In this document: piece after piece, positions 24,220 to 32,208 of the stretch
How the letters are laid out: each line of letters begins with the position of its first letter
How positions within the stretch are numbered: position 1 is the stretch's first letter
Assembly: GCA_964562375.1 (NCBI GenBank)
Contig: CAZLSW010000028.1
Span: 1-37,459 of the forward strand
From: JAJPXC01 sp964562375
Lineage (GTDB): Bacteria > Bacteroidota > Bacteroidia > Bacteroidales > Muribaculaceae
Reading direction: 5' to 3'
Length of the DNA stretch: 37,459 nt
Notes under the pieces: model-generated
Told to the model about the DNA's origin: nothing
The model's input: the letters and a program-made list of their open reading frames with translations, nothing else
Database searches by the model: none
Position numbers and translations under genes: made by a program

Positions 24220-24232
24220 CGGCTGTTACAAT

Positions 24233-24309
24233 CCTTTAACGATTTAAACGGATTTAATGATTTAATGGTTTAAAGGGCTAAATCATTAAATCCTTAAATC
24301 TTTAAGGAG
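24233..24309. repeat. Long A+T-rich inverted repeat between mreB and mreC
   Basis: Inner arms of 15 bases are a perfect match (24250-24264 against 24279-24293, containing GGATTTAATGATTTA). Outer arms (24233-24247 against 24294-24309) match with few differences. It fills most of the 92-base gap. As mRNA it would form a long hairpin just 14 nt before the mreC start codon. Confidence 0.7.
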
Positions 24310-24311
24310 CT

Positions 24312-25328
24312 TTATCGGATCAGGAAGGAGAAGTTCTGAATGTTCTTCAGAGCGACGCCTGTGCCTTTTGCGACAGCGAGCAATGGATCCTCGGCCACGT
24401 GGAACTGGACGCCGATCTTGTCGGTCAAGCGCTTGTCAAGGCCGCGAATCAGGGCTCCACCACCGGCAAGCCAGATGCCGTTGCGCACGATGTCGGCGTA
24501 CAGCTCCGGGGGAGTATCCTCGAGAGCCGACAACACGGCAGCCTCGATCTTGGAGATTGATTTCTCGATGCAGTGGGCAATTTCTTGATATGACACGGGT
24601 ACCTCCATGGGCAGAGCGGTCATCTGGTTGGGGCCATGCACGATGAAGTCCTCGGGAGGATTATCCAACTCGGTCAAAGCGGCACCGACGTGGAACTTGA
24701 TTTGCTCGGCGGTGCGCTCGCCTACCTTGACGTTGTGGGCGCGACGCATGTGGCTCTGGATGTCGTCGGTAAGGTCGTCACCAGCCACCGCGATGGACTT
24801 TTGGGTAACGATACCACCAAGGGAGATGACAGCGATTTCGGAGGTGCCACCGCCGATGTCGACAATCATGTTGCCTTCGGCGGCCTCAACGTCTAGGCCG
24901 ATACCCAGGGCGGCTGCCATAGGCTCGTAGATCATGTATACGTCGCGGCCACCGGCGTGCTCCGAGGAGTCGCGCACGGCGCGTATCTCCACCTCGGTGG
25001 AGCCGGAGGGGATACCTACGACCATGCGCAGCGAGGGGGAGAACCAGCTCTTAGTGGATGCCTTCTTGACGAATCCGCGAATCATGAGCTCGGCGGCGTT
25101 GAAGTCGGCGATCACACCCTTGCGCAGGGGGCGTACGGTGTAAACGTTGGGATTTTCCTTGCCCTGCATCAGGTGGGCCTCCTTGCCCACAGCGATAAGC
25201 TTGTCGGTGCGGCGGTCGAGGGCCACAATCGAGGGCTCGTCAATCACGATTTTTCCGTTGTGGATGATAATCGTGTTGGCGGTGCCAAGGTCGATGGCTA
25301 TTTCTTTTGTTAATGAGAATAGGCGCAT
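24312..25328 (-). CDS. mreB: Actin-like cell-shape protein MreB
   Basis: A 338-residue bacterial actin forming membrane-bound filaments that direct wall synthesis. Phosphate 1 loop IDLGTANTIIIHNG, phosphate 2 region MIVDIGGGTSEIAVIS and the adenosine motif GIWLAGGGALIRGLDKRL are intact. The length is normal for the family. It lies 106 nt after purH on the same strand with no clear promoter between, so it may be transcribed from the purH promoter as well as internally. Confidence 0.97.
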   Translation of the reverse strand: MRLFSLTKEIAIDLGTANTIIIHNGKIVIDEPSIVALDRRTDKLIAVGKEAHLMQGKENPNVYTVRPLRKGVIADFNAAELMIRGFVKKASTKSWFSPSLRMVVGIPSGSTEVEIRAVRDSSEHAGGRDVYMIYEPMAAALGIGLDVEAAEGNMIVDIGGGTSEIAVISLGGIVTQKSIAVAGDDLTDDIQSHMRRAHNVKVGERTAEQIKFHVGAALTELDNPPEDFIVHGPNQMTALPMEVPVSYQEIAHCIEKSISKIEAAVLSALEDTPPELYADIVRNGIWLAGGGALIRGLDKRLTDKIGVQFHVAEDPLLAVAKGTGVALKNIQNFSFLIR

Positions 25329-25377
25329 TATGGAATTAAAAGATTTTACGATTTAGATTGTTTTATCGAATACACGA

Positions 25378-25409
25378 ATATACGAATACACGAATGAACG
25401 ACAGGCGGG
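25378..25409. repeat. 8-nt tandem repeat locus 2 (CGAATRNA)
   Basis: Four tandem octamers CGAATACA, CGAATATA, CGAATACA, CGAATGAA in the purH-mreB gap. Related arrays are at 4424-4447 and 27903-27934. Confidence 0.75.
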
Positions 25410-25434
25410 TAGACGATGTAATCGTGGGTGGAAA

Positions 25435-26973
25435 TTAGTGTTTGAAGTGGCGGATACCGGTTTTCACCATAGCCACGCCGTTGGCGTCGCAATAGTCGAT
25501 TGATTCTTGGTCGCGTACAGAGCCGCCGGGCTGAATGACGGCGGTTACGCCCTCCTTGTGGGCAATCTCCACGCAGTCGCCGAAGGGGAAGAAAGCGTCG
25601 GAGGCCATAACAGCGCCGTTAAGGTCGAAGCCGAAAGAGTGGGCTTTTTCGATGGCGTGTTTGAGGGCGTCGACGCGTGAGGTCTGGCCGACGCCTGAGG
25701 CGATCAATTGGCCGCCGCGAGCGAGGACGATGGCGTTGCTCTTGGATTGCTTCACAATCTTGTTGGCGAAAAGGAGGTCGGCAACTTGTTCCTCGGTGGG
25801 CACGACCTTGGTCATGGGAGTGAGGTCGGCGGGAGTTTCCACGCGCAGGTCGCGGTCCTGGATTAGGGCGCCGTTAAGGACGGTGCGCACCTGGCGCTTG
25901 GTCAGATTGGGCTGCTTCTGCACGAGGATTATGCGGTTCTTTTTCTGTTTCAGGATCTCGAGTGCCTCGGGGGTGTAGGCGGGAGCGATGCACACCTCGA
26001 AGAAGATTTTGTGCATCTCCTCGGCGGTCGCGGCGTCGATCTCGCGATTGGCGATCAACACGCCACCGAAAGCTGAAACGGGGTCGCCTGCGAGGGCGTC
26101 CTTCCAAGCCTCCACCATGGTGGGGCGTGATGCGAGGCCGCAAGCGTTGTTGTGCTTGAGGATGGCGAACGTAGGCTCCTCAAACTCGCCGATTAGCGAC
26201 ACAGCGGCGTCGATGTCGAGGAGGTTGTTGTAGGAGATCTCCTTGCCGTGGAGCTGGTCGAACATCGCGTTCAAGTCGCCGGCGAAGACACCCTTTTGGT
26301 GGGGATTCTCGCCGTAACGCATGGGCTTGGAGCCGTCGATTGCCAAGCGGAGGGCCGATGGCACGGCCTCGTCCTCGAGGGAGTCGAAGTAGTTGAAAAT
26401 GTGGCTGTCGTAACCCGAGGAGACTTTGAAAGCTTCCTTGGCGAGCCAACGGCGTTGTTCCTCGGTGGTGGCGGCTCCTTGCGCCTTGATCATCTCGAGG
26501 AAGGGAAGATATTGGGCCTTTGAGGCGACGATGGCCACGTCGGCGTAGTTCTTGGCGGCGGCGCGGATGAGGGAGATGCCGCCGATGTCGATTTTCTCAA
26601 TGATGTCGGCGTGGGAAGCGCCGGAGGCCACGGTAGCCTCGAAGGGGTAGAGGTCGACGATCACGAGGTCGATCTCGGGGATTTCGTATTGTGCGATTTG
26701 CTCGCGGTCGCCGGCGTTGTCGCGACGGTTCAGGATACCGCCGAACACTTTGGGGTGCAATGTTTTGACGCGCCCTCCCAGGATAGATGGGTAACCCGTA
26801 AGATCCTCAACTGCCTCGCAGGGGATTCCCAGCGATTCGATAAAAGCTTGTGTGCCACCAGTGGAGAGGAATTTCACGCCGTCGGCAGCTAGCGTGCGGA
26901 TGATTTCGTCGAGACCAGCGTCCTTGTGGAACACGGAGACGAGAGCTGTTTTAATCTTTTTGGGTTGCGCCAT
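25435..26973 (-). CDS. purH: Bifunctional AICAR transformylase/IMP cyclohydrolase
   Basis: A 512-residue enzyme for the last two steps of IMP synthesis. The N-terminal methylglyoxal-synthase-like domain (residues 1-190; FLSTGGTQ, GGRVKTLHPKVFGG) is the cyclohydrolase. The C-terminal part has the transformylase active site KHNNACGLA and the DAFFPFGDCVE and QPGGSVRDQE segments. ATG at 26973 is preferred to a TTG two codons earlier. It is first in line with the mre genes, an arrangement found in other Bacteroidetes. I see no purine riboswitch in its leader. Confidence 0.96.
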   Translation of the reverse strand: MAQPKKIKTALVSVFHKDAGLDEIIRTLAADGVKFLSTGGTQAFIESLGIPCEAVEDLTGYPSILGGRVKTLHPKVFGGILNRRDNAGDREQIAQYEIPEIDLVIVDLYPFEATVASGASHADIIEKIDIGGISLIRAAAKNYADVAIVASKAQYLPFLEMIKAQGAATTEEQRRWLAKEAFKVSSGYDSHIFNYFDSLEDEAVPSALRLAIDGSKPMRYGENPHQKGVFAGDLNAMFDQLHGKEISYNNLLDIDAAVSLIGEFEEPTFAILKHNNACGLASRPTMVEAWKDALAGDPVSAFGGVLIANREIDAATAEEMHKIFFEVCIAPAYTPEALEILKQKKNRIILVQKQPNLTKRQVRTVLNGALIQDRDLRVETPADLTPMTKVVPTEEQVADLLFANKIVKQSKSNAIVLARGGQLIASGVGQTSRVDALKHAIEKAHSFGFDLNGAVMASDAFFPFGDCVEIAHKEGVTAVIQPGGSVRDQESIDYCDANGVAMVKTGIRHFKH

Positions 26974-27120
26974 AAACAATCTTTTATGATAAATTATTCA
27001 GTAACTTGCGTTTAGTATAAATATATGTAAACTCGACCGCGAATTTACAAAATTTCCCCCATACCATAATTAAAACCGCGAAATTAATTTTCTTAAGATT
27101 GCAAGAGGACCGAAAGGAGG

Positions 27121-27200
27121 GGACCCTGCGGTGACCCGCGGGGCACGCGACCGCTATGGGAGGTGAGAGGGACCCCGCGGGGCACGGTGGCGGGTGGAGG
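27121..27200. repeat. Dispersed G+C-rich repeat, copy E (diverged)
   Basis: Two decayed units: CTGCGGTGACCCGCGGGGCA (from 27126) and GGACCCCGCGGGGCACGGTGG (27170-27190). It lies in the 324-base divergent gap between purH and the 27298 gene. The rest of that gap is A+T-rich purH leader (26974-27100) and the promoter of the plus-strand gene. Confidence 0.65.
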
Positions 27201-27211
27201 GGAACGTTAAC

Positions 27212-27219
27212 TAAATTTG
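27212..27219 (+). promoter_or_regulatory. -7 box before exported-protein gene
   Basis: TAAATTTG is an exact -7 match 79 nt before the ATG at 27298. No TTTG is seen at the proper distance upstream, where the repeat E sequence lies. Confidence 0.4.
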
Positions 27220-27297
27220 TGAGTTGTAACAGAACCGTAACATGGTGGTAAGTTGTTGTAATAGTGATACTAACCCTAAGAAACAACACAACGGGAT

Positions 27298-27870
27298 ATG
27301 AAAACTTTACTCTCTCTGGCCACGGCCATCGCCATAAGCGCGCTAATGCCAGCGCTAGCCAACACGGGTGTCGCCCCGTCGGCACAAATCGGCATGCCCC
27401 TCGTCCCCTCGATCGAGAAACTGCAAGCATCGACCAATTCCGACAGTTACGATGTGGCGGCAATGCGCTGCGCCCACTGGTTATTAGAGGCGCCTCAGGA
27501 TGAGAATACCGAGGACCTGCGCGACGAGGCCTCGCGTTTCCTGGTGGCGTGGATGGATCTCACGGACCATATTTCGCTTTCGTTGGGCAACGAGATATAC
27601 CCGTTGATGGAGAATCGCGAGGTGCTGGTGGCTTATCTGGCAGCCGCGGCAATATACGCAATGGACGCTCAATCACCGGTTTACTCTTCCTCGATGCAAT
27701 ATCACTCGCTGTGGGCGGCTATTAATTATTACCAGTCGAATCGCGATCGTATCGGCTCGCTCGACGGCTTGGAATTGTTGACGAAATTGCGCAATGAGGG
27801 GCGATTGGATTACTATCTTACCACGATAGCTCCGATGCTTGCCACGCCGGTGGCATATACGGAGGAGTAG
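27298..27870 (+). CDS. Exported protein of unknown function
   Basis: A 190-residue protein with a standard Sec signal peptide (MKTLLSLATAIAISALMPALA, cleaved near A21), so periplasmic or secreted. The mature part appears mostly helical, with one cysteine (C58) and segments such as AAMRCAHWLLEAPQDE, FLVAWMDLTDHISLSLGNEI and SMQYHSLWAAINYYQSNRDR. I do not recognise a family or catalytic motif. The alternation of helices and the SMQYHSLWAA segment give an impression of a TPR-like or conserved Bacteroidales helical protein, but that is weak. It stands alone between purH (divergent) and the efflux operon. An 8-nt repeat array begins 33 nt after its stop. Confidence 0.75.
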   Translation: MKTLLSLATAIAISALMPALANTGVAPSAQIGMPLVPSIEKLQASTNSDSYDVAAMRCAHWLLEAPQDENTEDLRDEASRFLVAWMDLTDHISLSLGNEIYPLMENREVLVAYLAAAAIYAMDAQSPVYSSSMQYHSLWAAINYYQSNRDRIGSLDGLELLTKLRNEGRLDYYLTTIAPMLATPVAYTEE

Positions 27871-27887
27871 GGGGGAGGGCGAGCATT

Positions 27888-27934
27888 CGAGCAATCGATT
27901 TTCGAATGGACGAATGGACGAATACATGAATACA
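27888..27934. repeat. 8-nt tandem repeat locus 3 (CGAATRNA)
   Basis: CGAGCAATCGA (27888-27898), then CGAATGGA, CGAATGGA, CGAATACA, TGAATACA (27903-27934). The leading 11-mer is identical to that at 4400-4410. Confidence 0.75.
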
Positions 27935-27995
27935 CTACAGCCCTGGAAAACATGGAAAACTGAAGGCTGGGGACCTCAATTATGAAATTTTTTTG

Positions 27996-28003
27996 TAACT
28001 TCG
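27996..28003 (+). promoter_or_regulatory. Possible -7 box ahead of candidate RNA
   Basis: TAACTTCG departs from TAnnTTTG by one base, as do the boxes proposed for der and for the 17873 gene. It follows a run of seven T. No clear -33 TTTG is present. Confidence 0.35.
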
Positions 28004-28009
28004 CGGTCG

Positions 28010-28190
28010 GAAATGGGTATCAAGCCCATTAGGTTTTCAATGTATTATTCTAAGGTAACAAATTCATCGATTTGCGGGAAGGCCCGCTGTTATTGCCAAC
28101 GCTGCTTATGGGGTGTGACGCAGCGACACATTGCTTAGGGAGGATTAAGTAGATAGTAGTTTTTTAGAAGTCAGAAGAGGTTTTTTTCGC
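28010..28190 (+). ncRNA. Candidate structured RNA or efflux-operon leader
   Basis: The 395 bases between the exported-protein gene and the tolC-like gene have no credible ORF. They hold a TAACTTCG box, hairpin 1 AATGGG/CCCATT (28012-28030), hairpin 2 GCGGG-AAGG-CCCGC (28074-28087), hairpin 3 CGCTGC/GCAGCG with a 14-nt loop (28100-28125), possible long-range pairs TTCTAA/TTAGAA (28048 and 28164), and a T7 run (28181-28187). The size of about 180 nt would suit a 6S-like or other Bacteroidales RNA; I cannot match it to a known family from memory. It could also be a long 5' leader of the efflux operon. Confidence 0.4.
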
Positions 28191-28265
28191 CCCCAAAAGG
28201 GTTAATCAAAGACTCGTTCTCTTGCCACTACTTTATTCTTTCCCATCCTAATTACATTAAATTTT

Positions 28266-29570
28266 ATGAGAAAAGTTTACACCTCTATAATGGCGGTGGT
28301 CGCGTTATGGGCGATTGACGCTTCGGCGCAGACGACCACATCGCTCGACGCTCTGCTACAGCGAGTTGAAACGGATAACTCGGCCGTACGCGCCTCGGCA
28401 ATCTCAATAGAGATGAACGAGCAACAGGAGCGCGTGGCGCGTTCGGCGTGGTTGCCTGATATCAACGCTTCGGTGCAGCTGTCGTATTTGGGCGACGGCA
28501 CCATTCTCGACCGAGATTTCTCCAATGCGACCCGCGATCCTCTGCCTCATTTCTCCAACACCCTTACCGCTTCGCTCTACCAGCCTGTTTTTACTGGTGG
28601 GGCGATAACTGGCGGGGTAGACCTGGCTAAAAGTCAAACGCGCCTGAGTCGCGCCGATTATCGGCAGACGCTGGCAGACAAACGTTTCCAAGTGGCGCAA
28701 TGCTACTTGAACTTGTTCAAGTGTCACAATCTTATCGGTGTTTACGACCAGAATATAGCGCTGACGGAGCAGCTATTGGAGCAGATGAACGCCCGGCGCG
28801 CCCAAGGCGTGGTGCTCAAGAACGACATCACGCGCTATGAGCTGCGCCTGTCATCGCTGCGTTACGACCGACTGACGCTGTCCAACTCGGTGGCAACGTT
28901 GAGTCACGACCTGCGCGTGCTCTGCGGCTTGGAAGAGGGGCAAGAGATTCTGCCCGACTCCACTATCCTCGCCACCCCACTCCCTTGCGACGGCTCGGGT
29001 CACTGGCTTGACTTGGCTCGTGGCGAAAGCCCGTTGTTGCAAATCAACACATCGCTGGTGGACATCCTTGAGGCTCGCGACAAGATCGACCGCGCCGAGC
29101 GGTTCCCCAAGGTGGGTGTGATCGCCGGCGACAACCTTGGCGGTCCTGTCACCTTCGAGATCCCGGCCATTGACAAGAATTACAACGCGTGGTGGGTAGG
29201 CGTGAATATCAGCTACAACTTCTCGTCGCTTTACAAGACGAACAAGAAGACGCGCCTCAACCGCATTGAGCGATTGCAGCTCAAGGCCTCTCGCGAGTCG
29301 ATCGACGACGACTTGTCGCAACGTATCGACGCCACATATACAATGTATATACAATCACAGGAGATGATCGTCACCGAGCTGAAAAACGTGGAGCTCGCCA
29401 CCGAAAACTATCGCGTGGTGGAGAATCGCTTCAACAATCAGCTCGCCCTTCTCACCGACATGCTCGACGCATCGACAGCCCGCCTGGACGCCGAGACGCG
29501 CCTGGTGAACGCCCGCATCAACACTCTCCTCTACTATTACCAACTTAAGTACATTTCAGGAACATTATGA
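28266..29570 (+). CDS. TolC-family outer membrane efflux protein
   Basis: A 434-residue outer membrane factor forming the exit duct of a tripartite pump. The signal peptide ends near residue 21 (ASA-QTT). Two internal repeats of long helices follow, with typical segments (FTGGAITGGVDLAKSQ; FNNQLALLTDMLDASTARLDAETRLVNARINTLLYYYQL at the end, given here only by its ends FNNQL and YYYQL). The length suits the family. It overlaps the next gene as ATGA, so the three pump genes form one translationally coupled operon. Confidence 0.92.
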   Translation: MRKVYTSIMAVVALWAIDASAQTTTSLDALLQRVETDNSAVRASAISIEMNEQQERVARSAWLPDINASVQLSYLGDGTILDRDFSNATRDPLPHFSNTLTASLYQPVFTGGAITGGVDLAKSQTRLSRADYRQTLADKRFQVAQCYLNLFKCHNLIGVYDQNIALTEQLLEQMNARRAQGVVLKNDITRYELRLSSLRYDRLTLSNSVATLSHDLRVLCGLEEGQEILPDSTILATPLPCDGSGHWLDLARGESPLLQINTSLVDILEARDKIDRAERFPKVGVIAGDNLGGPVTFEIPAIDKNYNAWWVGVNISYNFSSLYKTNKKTRLNRIERLQLKASRESIDDDLSQRIDATYTMYIQSQEMIVTELKNVELATENYRVVENRFNNQLALLTDMLDASTARLDAETRLVNARINTLLYYYQLKYISGTL

Positions 29571-30601
29571 GACAAAAAACACGGCGAATGCTCCAAAACC
29601 TTGGGGTGATCGCTTTGATACTGCTCGGCCTCGGCTGGGTGGCAGTGAAGTTTATGGGCTTTACTTCATCGACTTACACCGATAATGCCCAAGTGCGTCA
29701 ACAAATTATCCCGGTAAATTCCCGCGTGCAGGGATTCGTAAAAGCCGTTTATTTCAACGACTATACGCCTGTGCACAAAGGCGATACGCTGGCCCTAATC
29801 GAGGATACTGAATTCCGCTTGCGCCTGGCTCAGGCTCACGCCGACTTGCAAAACGCCACCTCGGGTCGCGGGGCAATGTCGGCCGCCATCTCCACCACTC
29901 GCAACAACCTTACAGTCAACGACGCCGCTCTCGCCGAGGTGAAGGCGTTGATGGACAACGCCTCTCGTGACCTCGCCCGCTATAAGGAATTGCTGGCACA
30001 AGAGGCTGTAACTCAGCAACAATACGACGCTGTGGAAACCAATTATGCGGCTCTTAAGGCTAAATATGACATGCTGGCCCACCAAAAACGCTCGACCGAC
30101 CTTACGTCGCAGGAACAGACACAGCGGTTGGGTCAAAATGACGCTGGCGTGGAATTGGCCAAAGCCGCTGTGGAACTGGCCGAGTTGAATCTTAGTTACA
30201 CCGTTATCATTTCGCCCTGTGACGGTTACGCTTCCAAGAAGAATATCCAAGTGGGACAGCTGGTGCAGCCGGGCCAAACGCTTCTGACGGTAGTAGACAC
30301 GGCCGACACCTGGGTAGTGGCCAACTATAAAGAGACGCAGACGGCCCGCATGGCCGTTGGCGACTCGGTGAAGATGACCGTCGACGCCATTCCCGGCGTG
30401 AAATTTAAGGGCTATATCGAGCAAATCTCGCAAGCGACTGGCGCGCAGTACTCGGTTGTGCCCCAGGACAACGCCACGGGGAATTTCGTGAAAGTGGAGC
30501 AACGTGTGCCTGTGAAGATACGCTTCGCCGCCAATACCCCCAATGAGGACATGGCGCGGTTGCGCACGGGCCTCAACGTCGAATGTAAAGTGATCGACTG
30601 A
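29567..30601 (+). CDS. HlyD/EmrA-type membrane fusion protein
   Basis: A 344-residue periplasmic adaptor. One N-terminal membrane segment (about residues 12-30, VIALILLGLGWVAVKF) anchors it. The lipoyl/biotinyl half-motifs flank a helical hairpin: VNSRVQGFVKAVYFNDYTPV (about 48-67) and SPCDGYASKKNIQVGQLVQPG (about 217-237). The remaining part is the beta-barrel domain (TWVVANYKETQ). It connects the inner-membrane transporter to the TolC-like duct. Its stop overlaps the MFS gene start (TGATG). Confidence 0.93.
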   Translation: MRQKTRRMLQNLGVIALILLGLGWVAVKFMGFTSSTYTDNAQVRQQIIPVNSRVQGFVKAVYFNDYTPVHKGDTLALIEDTEFRLRLAQAHADLQNATSGRGAMSAAISTTRNNLTVNDAALAEVKALMDNASRDLARYKELLAQEAVTQQQYDAVETNYAALKAKYDMLAHQKRSTDLTSQEQTQRLGQNDAGVELAKAAVELAELNLSYTVIISPCDGYASKKNIQVGQLVQPGQTLLTVVDTADTWVVANYKETQTARMAVGDSVKMTVDAIPGVKFKGYIEQISQATGAQYSVVPQDNATGNFVKVEQRVPVKIRFAANTPNEDMARLRTGLNVECKVID

Positions 30602-32208
30602 TGGCTTTGCCCAAGTTGCCGCCTGTCAATCTTGTCAGGCAGATGTTGATGTTCCGTCCGAGCATCCCTCACCGCTTGCGTTTTTGGTCGGTGATTTTCA
30701 TGGCATTTTGTTTCCAGCTCACGGGAGGTGTGTACTTGGCCACTCTGACGCAGATGGTGGGACAGCTGGCTTATTTGAGCGAGGATGTGACGATGGCGTC
30801 CTACTGCTCGCTGATTGGGTTGAACGCTATCTTTCCTATTATGTTCCGTTGGAAATTTGGGTTGTTCACGCGCCAGTTGTGGTTCATAGCGGCTGGCGTG
30901 GAGATCGGTTGTGCCATATTGGCCATGTACGTCACCTGGGCGCCGTTGTTGTGGCTAGTTTGCCTGGTTGCCGGATATTTCAAGATGATGGGAATGTTTG
31001 GCTGCATGAGCACCATCCAGCTCAACATCACCCCCACGCGCAATTTCGCTGTGTTTTTCTCGGTGGTGTACCTGCTTGTGTGCGGTGCGATTCAAGTGTC
31101 GGGAATTGTCTCGGCGTGGATGTCGTATTTCACCAACTGGAGGATGATGTACCTGATAGTGGTGGTACTGATGATGGCTGTGGAGGCATGGGTGTATTTC
31201 TCGATGCAACACGACCACCGTTCGGGCCCAAAATGGCCTTTGCAAGGGATAGATTGGATGGGGCAATTACTGTGGACAGGCACGATGGTGGTGCTCACAT
31301 GGATTTTCTGTTTCGGGGAGCACTACGACTGGTGGGACGCGCCCCAGATACGGTGCGCTACATGGATTTTCTTCGTTATGATGGGATTATCCATCTGGCA
31401 AAGCTCGCGAGCCGAGCAGCCGTATATCGACCTGAAAGCGTTTAACTATCCGGTGGCGTGGAGTTTCGCTCTTGCCCTGTTTGGCATTCTTGTGCTGGAA
31501 TCAACCGCTCATGCTGTTCAGCCCACGTTGTTGGGAGGATTGCTCCACTATGGATTCGTCAATATCGTGTCGTTGAACTATCCCGAGTTGTTCGGCATCA
31601 TCATGGGTTCGATTTTGTTTTATTTCACCCTCGTGAGGTGGCGTTGGACAGTGAAAATGGTGCTGATACTCATTACGTTGCTCATCACGTATTACGAGGT
31701 GAATATCTACTTCTTGATTGACCCTGATACTGCGCCTCACCTGTTTTGGATTCCGATGTTTGCCTTTGGGGTAGGGGAGGTGATGATCGAAGGGCTTTGC
31801 ACCTATCTGTTGTCGCAGGCGATTCCGTTTCAGCATTTCTTTATGAATATCACCATCTTGGGATTCCTGCGGTGCGGGCCAGGCTTGGCGGCTGCCGGAG
31901 CGATAGTGGAGCGGCTATACCGTTGGTCGTACAATTGCAACATGATGCTTGGAGCGTCGGGATTGGATCTCGACAAGTCGTCGCGAATGACCGAGGAGGG
32001 TATCGACTGGATGGGGCAGCTCAATCAGCAAACGTTGATGATGGCCACCAAGGAGACCTATGGCTACATGATCCTGCTTGGGATTTTCATGATGGCGATG
32101 GTGTTGTTGAGCAGCTACGCGACCACCGTGAAGCGCTTTGTGCCTCGCATGATTTCAGTGCGCCGCTGGCTTGGCGGCCGCGGCGGCGACCCCACCCTCG
32201 CGCATTAG
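30601..32208 (+). CDS. MFS efflux transporter, EmrB/DHA2-like
   Basis: A 535-residue inner-membrane protein with about 12-14 hydrophobic segments, consistent with a drug:H+ antiporter of the DHA2 type, given its EmrA-like partner upstream. The sequence is diverged from E. coli EmrB, so the exact family is inferred partly from operon order. Substrate is unknown; bile salts, fatty acids or antimicrobials are usual for such pumps. Its TAG stop overlaps the TAA stop of the convergent AraC gene (shared TTAG), leaving no room for a terminator between them. Confidence 0.88.
   Translation: MALPKLPPVNLVRQMLMFRPSIPHRLRFWSVIFMAFCFQLTGGVYLATLTQMVGQLAYLSEDVTMASYCSLIGLNAIFPIMFRWKFGLFTRQLWFIAAGVEIGCAILAMYVTWAPLLWLVCLVAGYFKMMGMFGCMSTIQLNITPTRNFAVFFSVVYLLVCGAIQVSGIVSAWMSYFTNWRMMYLIVVVLMMAVEAWVYFSMQHDHRSGPKWPLQGIDWMGQLLWTGTMVVLTWIFCFGEHYDWWDAPQIRCATWIFFVMMGLSIWQSSRAEQPYIDLKAFNYPVAWSFALALFGILVLESTAHAVQPTLLGGLLHYGFVNIVSLNYPELFGIIMGSILFYFTLVRWRWTVKMVLILITLLITYYEVNIYFLIDPDTAPHLFWIPMFAFGVGEVMIEGLCTYLLSQAIPFQHFFMNITILGFLRCGPGLAAAGAIVERLYRWSYNCNMMLGASGLDLDKSSRMTEEGIDWMGQLNQQTLMMATKETYGYMILLGIFMMAMVLLSSYATTVKRFVPRMISVRRWLGGRGGDPTLAH

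Noticed and set aside
26974..27120. Purine riboswitch before purH
   Set aside because: I could not find the conserved loops or stems of a purine aptamer in this A+T-rich leader.
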